From Bacteroidota bacterium (GTDB taxonomy: Bacteria > Bacteroidota > Ignavibacteria > Ignavibacteriales > Ignavibacteriaceae), in NCBI GenBank assembly GCA_021777835.1, contig JAJYDC010000013.1, positions 19,592 through 83,591 of the forward strand: a stretch of 64,000 bases of DNA, written 5' to 3'. The position numbers and the translations under genes were made by a program. The notes beneath the pieces are model-generated. The model was not told the DNA's origin. It did not search any database and was given only the letters and a program-made list of their open reading frames with translations. Below, in pieces: positions 61,284-64,000 of the stretch (the stretch's first letter is position 1; each line of letters opens with the position of its first letter).

Positions 61284-61337
61284 AGTCTAATTAGACACTT
61301 TACTTACCTTGACATTAATCAGTCATAAGGTTAATTT
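61284..61337 (+). promoter_or_regulatory. uppS promoter with upstream 12-base palindrome
   Basis: TTGACA (61309-61314) and TAATTT (61332-61337), 17 bases apart, form a sigma-70-like promoter 30 bases before the uppS start codon. A perfect palindrome GTCTAATTAGAC at 61285-61296 lies just upstream of the -35 box and could be an operator or an upstream element. The promoter call is better supported than the operator. Confidence 0.6.
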
Positions 61338-61367
61338 TACACGCTTTTTCAATTTTAAGGAATAAAT

Positions 61368-62189
61368 TTGGGTAAAACTCAGACAGAATCTGATGTAAAA
61401 CAACAAGATACGCTCAAAAATTCTGGTGAGATTCCTACTCACATAGCTATCATTATGGATGGTAACGGAAGGTGGGCCAGGAAAAGAGGATTACCAAGGG
61501 TCGCAGGTCATAAAAGAGGAGTTGACACGGTAAGAGATATAACTGAGGCTTGTGCTGAACTAGGGGTAAAATATCTTACTCTTTTTACATTTTCTACTGA
61601 AAATTGGAATAGACCGAAAGATGAAGTTTCTACTTTGATGAGATTGCTGCTTCGAAGTATCAAGGATAGGTGTAACGAGTTAGATAAGAATGATATTAAG
61701 CTAACCACAATCGGAGCTTTGACGGCATTGCCGGTAGAGGTACAAAAGGAATTGAACGAAGCAATAGAGAAAACTAAAAACAACAAACGGATGACTCTTA
61801 ACCTGGCGCTTAGCTACAGTGGAAGATGGGAATTGCTTGAAGCAGTAAAGAATATATCAAAGCTAGTTGCGGACGGAACAATAGGTGTAGATAAGATTGA
61901 CGAAGTATTTTTCGCAAAGCATTTAACAACAAAGAATATTCCTGACCCTGACCTTCTTATTAGAACAAGCGGTGAATTTAGAGTTAGTAATTTTTTATTA
62001 TGGCAAATCGCCTACACCGAGTTTTACATTTCGGATGTTTATTGGCCAGAATTTAAGCGTAAACATTTATATGAAGCGATTAAAAGCTTTCAAACCAGAG
62101 AACGACGATTCGGTAGAGTAAGTGAACAACTAATCAAGAACGAAAAAGGCTTAAAGAATGTTTCAAACCTCCCAAAAGAAATCGCTTAA
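61368..62189 (+). CDS. uppS: Undecaprenyl diphosphate synthase
   Basis: A 273-residue cis-prenyltransferase. TTG start at 61368, with AAGGA at 61357-61361. Motif 1 IMDGNGRWARKRGLPRVAGH (about residues 30-50) contains the catalytic Asp. Further conserved parts are LTLFTFSTENWNRPKDEV (about 74-92) and the C-terminal LLIRTSGEFRVSNFLLWQIA then FYISDVYWPEF (about 200-230). It makes the C55 lipid carrier for peptidoglycan and LPS O-antigen. The bamA ATG lies inside the end of this gene (32 bases overlap), suggesting a coupled envelope operon. Confidence 0.95.
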   Translation: MGKTQTESDVKQQDTLKNSGEIPTHIAIIMDGNGRWARKRGLPRVAGHKRGVDTVRDITEACAELGVKYLTLFTFSTENWNRPKDEVSTLMRLLLRSIKDRCNELDKNDIKLTTIGALTALPVEVQKELNEAIEKTKNNKRMTLNLALSYSGRWELLEAVKNISKLVADGTIGVDKIDEVFFAKHLTTKNIPDPDLLIRTSGEFRVSNFLLWQIAYTEFYISDVYWPEFKRKHLYEAIKSFQTRERRFGRVSEQLIKNEKGLKNVSNLPKEIA

Positions 62190-64000
62190 ATATTTTTATC
62201 TGATTTTCTTTTTCCTTATCTCTATACTTATAGCTGCCTCGCAGGCAAATCTATATGCCCAGCCAACACGAACTAGCTTGAAAATATTAGGCATATCTGT
62301 TGAGGGTAATAAATCTGCAGACGCAACGACGATTATAGCAAACAGCGGATTAAAGATCGGCGAAGAAATTCAAATACCAGGTGACCAAACGATGAATGCA
62401 ATTAAGCAGCTTTGGTCGCTTAATATATTTTCAAACGTTGAAATTCTTATAGATAAACAAATTGCAGATGGTGTTTTCCTTGTTATTAAAGTAAAAGAAT
62501 ATCCACGTTTTGAAAGACTTGTTCTTGTAGGTAATGATGAAGAAAGTACAAGCGATATAGAAGCTAAAGTTGATTTAATTCGCGGACAAATATTAAAACC
62601 GCAGGAAGAACAAAGAATTAAAGAGAGTATTTTGGCTCTATATAATAAAGACGGCTATCTGAATGCGGAAGTAGATATGGAGCATTTTGTATACTACACT
62701 GCTGACACTACCAAAGATGCTATTGACGTGGTCTGGAGAAATGAAAAAGACTTATCCGATGAGCAAACAGTAAAATATGAGCTTAATGATCAAGCTTATT
62801 TAAATTTAATTGATAAAATTAAAGATAGGATTTTGCTCGTTATTAAGATTAAGGAAAATTCTAAAGTAATTGTAAGGAAGATTGAATTTATTGGGAATAA
62901 AGCATTTAAGTCAAGTGAACTTAGGGGAGAGATGGATGATACAAAAGAAGCAGTATGGTGGAAATTTTGGGAAGGGAATAAGTTTGATCCTAAGAAATTC
63001 AAATCAGACAAGAAATTGATCATTGAATTCTATAATAAAAATGGTTATCGCGATGCTCAAATTCTATCGGACTCACTTATATACTACAATCACAAAAAGG
63101 ACCTCGAAATATTAATTAAACTTTATGAAGGACCTCAGTACAGGATTAGAAATATTGTGTGGGAAGGGAACACTATATTTCCTGAAAGCGTTTTGAATGC
63201 AAGACTAAATTTTAATAAGGGGGATGTTTTTAATTATCAGAAATTTGAACAGAATCTAAAGGGTAATAAAGATCAAACAGATGTTTCCTCATTATATTTA
63301 GATAGTGGTTATCTTACATTTAATTTGCAGACAGATGAGAAAAAAGTTCCAGGTGATTCAATTGATGTTACGATTCGATTGGATGAAAAAAATCAATTTA
63401 AGGTTGGAAGAGTTAGTATTTCCGGAAACGACAAAACAAAAGATAAAGTTATTCGTAGAGAGTTGTTTACGGTTCCTGGTGATTATTTTAATAAAGGACT
63501 TCTTCTACGAAGTATTCAGCAGCTTGCAAACTTAAAATATTTTGACGCTGAGAAATTATATGGCCCGGATGGAATTGGAACTTCTTTCCAGAACGACAGT
63601 ACAGTAAATGTAACATTTAATGTTTTAGAAAAATCAAGTGATTATCTGAATGCATCTGTTGGATATAGCGGAAGTTTTGGATTTAGTGGTGCTATCGGAG
63701 TGACTTTGTCAAACTTTGCATTAGATCATCCATTCTCAATTGGCGGCGGACAGGTTTTAAGCTTTAATTGGCAATTCGGAGTTGGAAATTATTATCGAAC
63801 ATTCTCACTTGGATTTACAGAGCCATGGCTTATGGATACTCCAACACTTTTGGGATTTGAGGTATTTGACACAAGACAGCAATATATTTATGATCTTCAA
63901 CAAAGCGGAGCTACTGTAAGAGTTGGTAGGAGGCTAAAATGGCCAGACGATTATTTCAATGTCCAAGGAATGCTAAGATATCAATATAATGATGTTATCA
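62158..64000 (+). CDS. bamA: Outer-membrane assembly factor BamA, N-terminal part (truncated by window)
   Basis: Open to the window end with no stop, giving 614 residues. Signal peptide at about residues 10-35 (FYLIFFFLISILIAASQANL), cut near LYAQ. It then has POTRA domains (about 40-420): first ISVEGNKSADATTIIANSGL then LWSLNIFSNVEI, further VGNDEE, IEFIGNKAFKS and VWEGNTIFPESVL repeats. The C-terminal part starts an Omp85 barrel: GYSGSFGFSGAIGVTLSNF then GFTEPWLMDTPTLLGFEVFD. BamA inserts beta-barrel proteins in the outer membrane. The start ATG overlaps uppS. The order uppS-bamA differs from proteobacterial cdsA-rseP-bamA, but the function is firm. Confidence 0.94.
   Translation, partial: MFQTSQKKSLKYFYLIFFFLISILIAASQANLYAQPTRTSLKILGISVEGNKSADATTIIANSGLKIGEEIQIPGDQTMNAIKQLWSLNIFSNVEILIDKQIADGVFLVIKVKEYPRFERLVLVGNDEESTSDIEAKVDLIRGQILKPQEEQRIKESILALYNKDGYLNAEVDMEHFVYYTADTTKDAIDVVWRNEKDLSDEQTVKYELNDQAYLNLIDKIKDRILLVIKIKENSKVIVRKIEFIGNKAFKSSELRGEMDDTKEAVWWKFWEGNKFDPKKFKSDKKLIIEFYNKNGYRDAQILSDSLIYYNHKKDLEILIKLYEGPQYRIRNIVWEGNTIFPESVLNARLNFNKGDVFNYQKFEQNLKGNKDQTDVSSLYLDSGYLTFNLQTDEKKVPGDSIDVTIRLDEKNQFKVGRVSISGNDKTKDKVIRRELFTVPGDYFNKGLLLRSIQQLANLKYFDAEKLYGPDGIGTSFQNDSTVNVTFNVLEKSSDYLNASVGYSGSFGFSGAIGVTLSNFALDHPFSIGGGQVLSFNWQFGVGNYYRTFSLGFTEPWLMDTPTLLGFEVFDTRQQYIYDLQQSGATVRVGRRLKWPDDYFNVQGMLRYQYNDVI

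Noticed and set aside
1..64000. Insertion sequences, prophage or other mobile elements
   Set aside because: No transposase, integrase, phage gene or paired terminal repeats found on either strand; long gaps hold short repeats only.

Overview
This is an AT-rich bacterial chromosome window of ordinary gene density, with no insertion sequence, prophage, CRISPR array, rRNA or tRNA gene; the only RNA gene found is tmRNA. The gene content suggests a flagellated, Gram-negative (BamA, LptF/LptG, Lgt), anaerobic or facultative member of the Bacteroidota/Chlorobi assemblage, with Ignavibacteria the best guess. Reasons: a peritrichous-type flagellar operon, many PAS-rich hybrid histidine kinases, very large multiheme c-cytochromes, a multisubunit [FeFe] hydrogenase and a GTP-type PEP carboxykinase. 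The assignment is an inference from content and style, not from a marker tree.

Layout. 1-8.5 kb is a compact flagellar operon: flgI (3' end), flgJ with a lytic transglycosylase domain, flgN, flgK, flgL, a first motA/motB pair, fliW, csrA, a receiver-Hpt protein and a second, different motA/motB pair. It runs directly into a signalling island (8.5-19.7 kb): two receiver proteins (one with a histidine dimerisation segment but no ATPase), an unknown protein, a PAS histidine kinase, a 1184-residue membrane HisKA_2 kinase with five PAS domains, a receiver-PAS-kinase hybrid and a LytTR response regulator. 19.8-22.3 kb (minus strand) holds lptF-lptG. 22.5-30.9 kb is housekeeping: M20 peptidase, an unknown lipoprotein, a repeat-bearing intergenic region, ygfZ, a PduO-type adenosyltransferase, ssrA, DUF47-pit and dapF.

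The most unusual region is 31.0-40.7 kb. One strand encodes a di-heme membrane cytochrome b with two HX13H helices, a membrane-anchored ferredoxin/flavoprotein fusion, two secreted cytochromes with 20 and 24 CXXCH motifs, an outer-membrane beta-barrel candidate and two paralogous membrane-anchored TPR proteins. Together these could form an inner-membrane-to-outer-surface electron conduit.

40.8-45.7 kb returns to housekeeping (PHP phosphoesterase, EIIA, hisS, lgt, rlmB). 45.9-54.8 kb is a regulated hydrogenase locus: a decayed kinase fragment, a response regulator, hydC-hydB-hydA, a RegB-like membrane kinase, then a convergent six-PAS hybrid kinase. 55.1-64 kb holds pckG (minus strand), an mlaE-like permease without its ATPase, ilvE, an autoregulated-looking lexA followed by two small proteins, uppS and the 5' part of bamA.

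Physiologically the window combines motility with redox sensing, hydrogen turnover and probable periplasmic or extracellular electron transfer.
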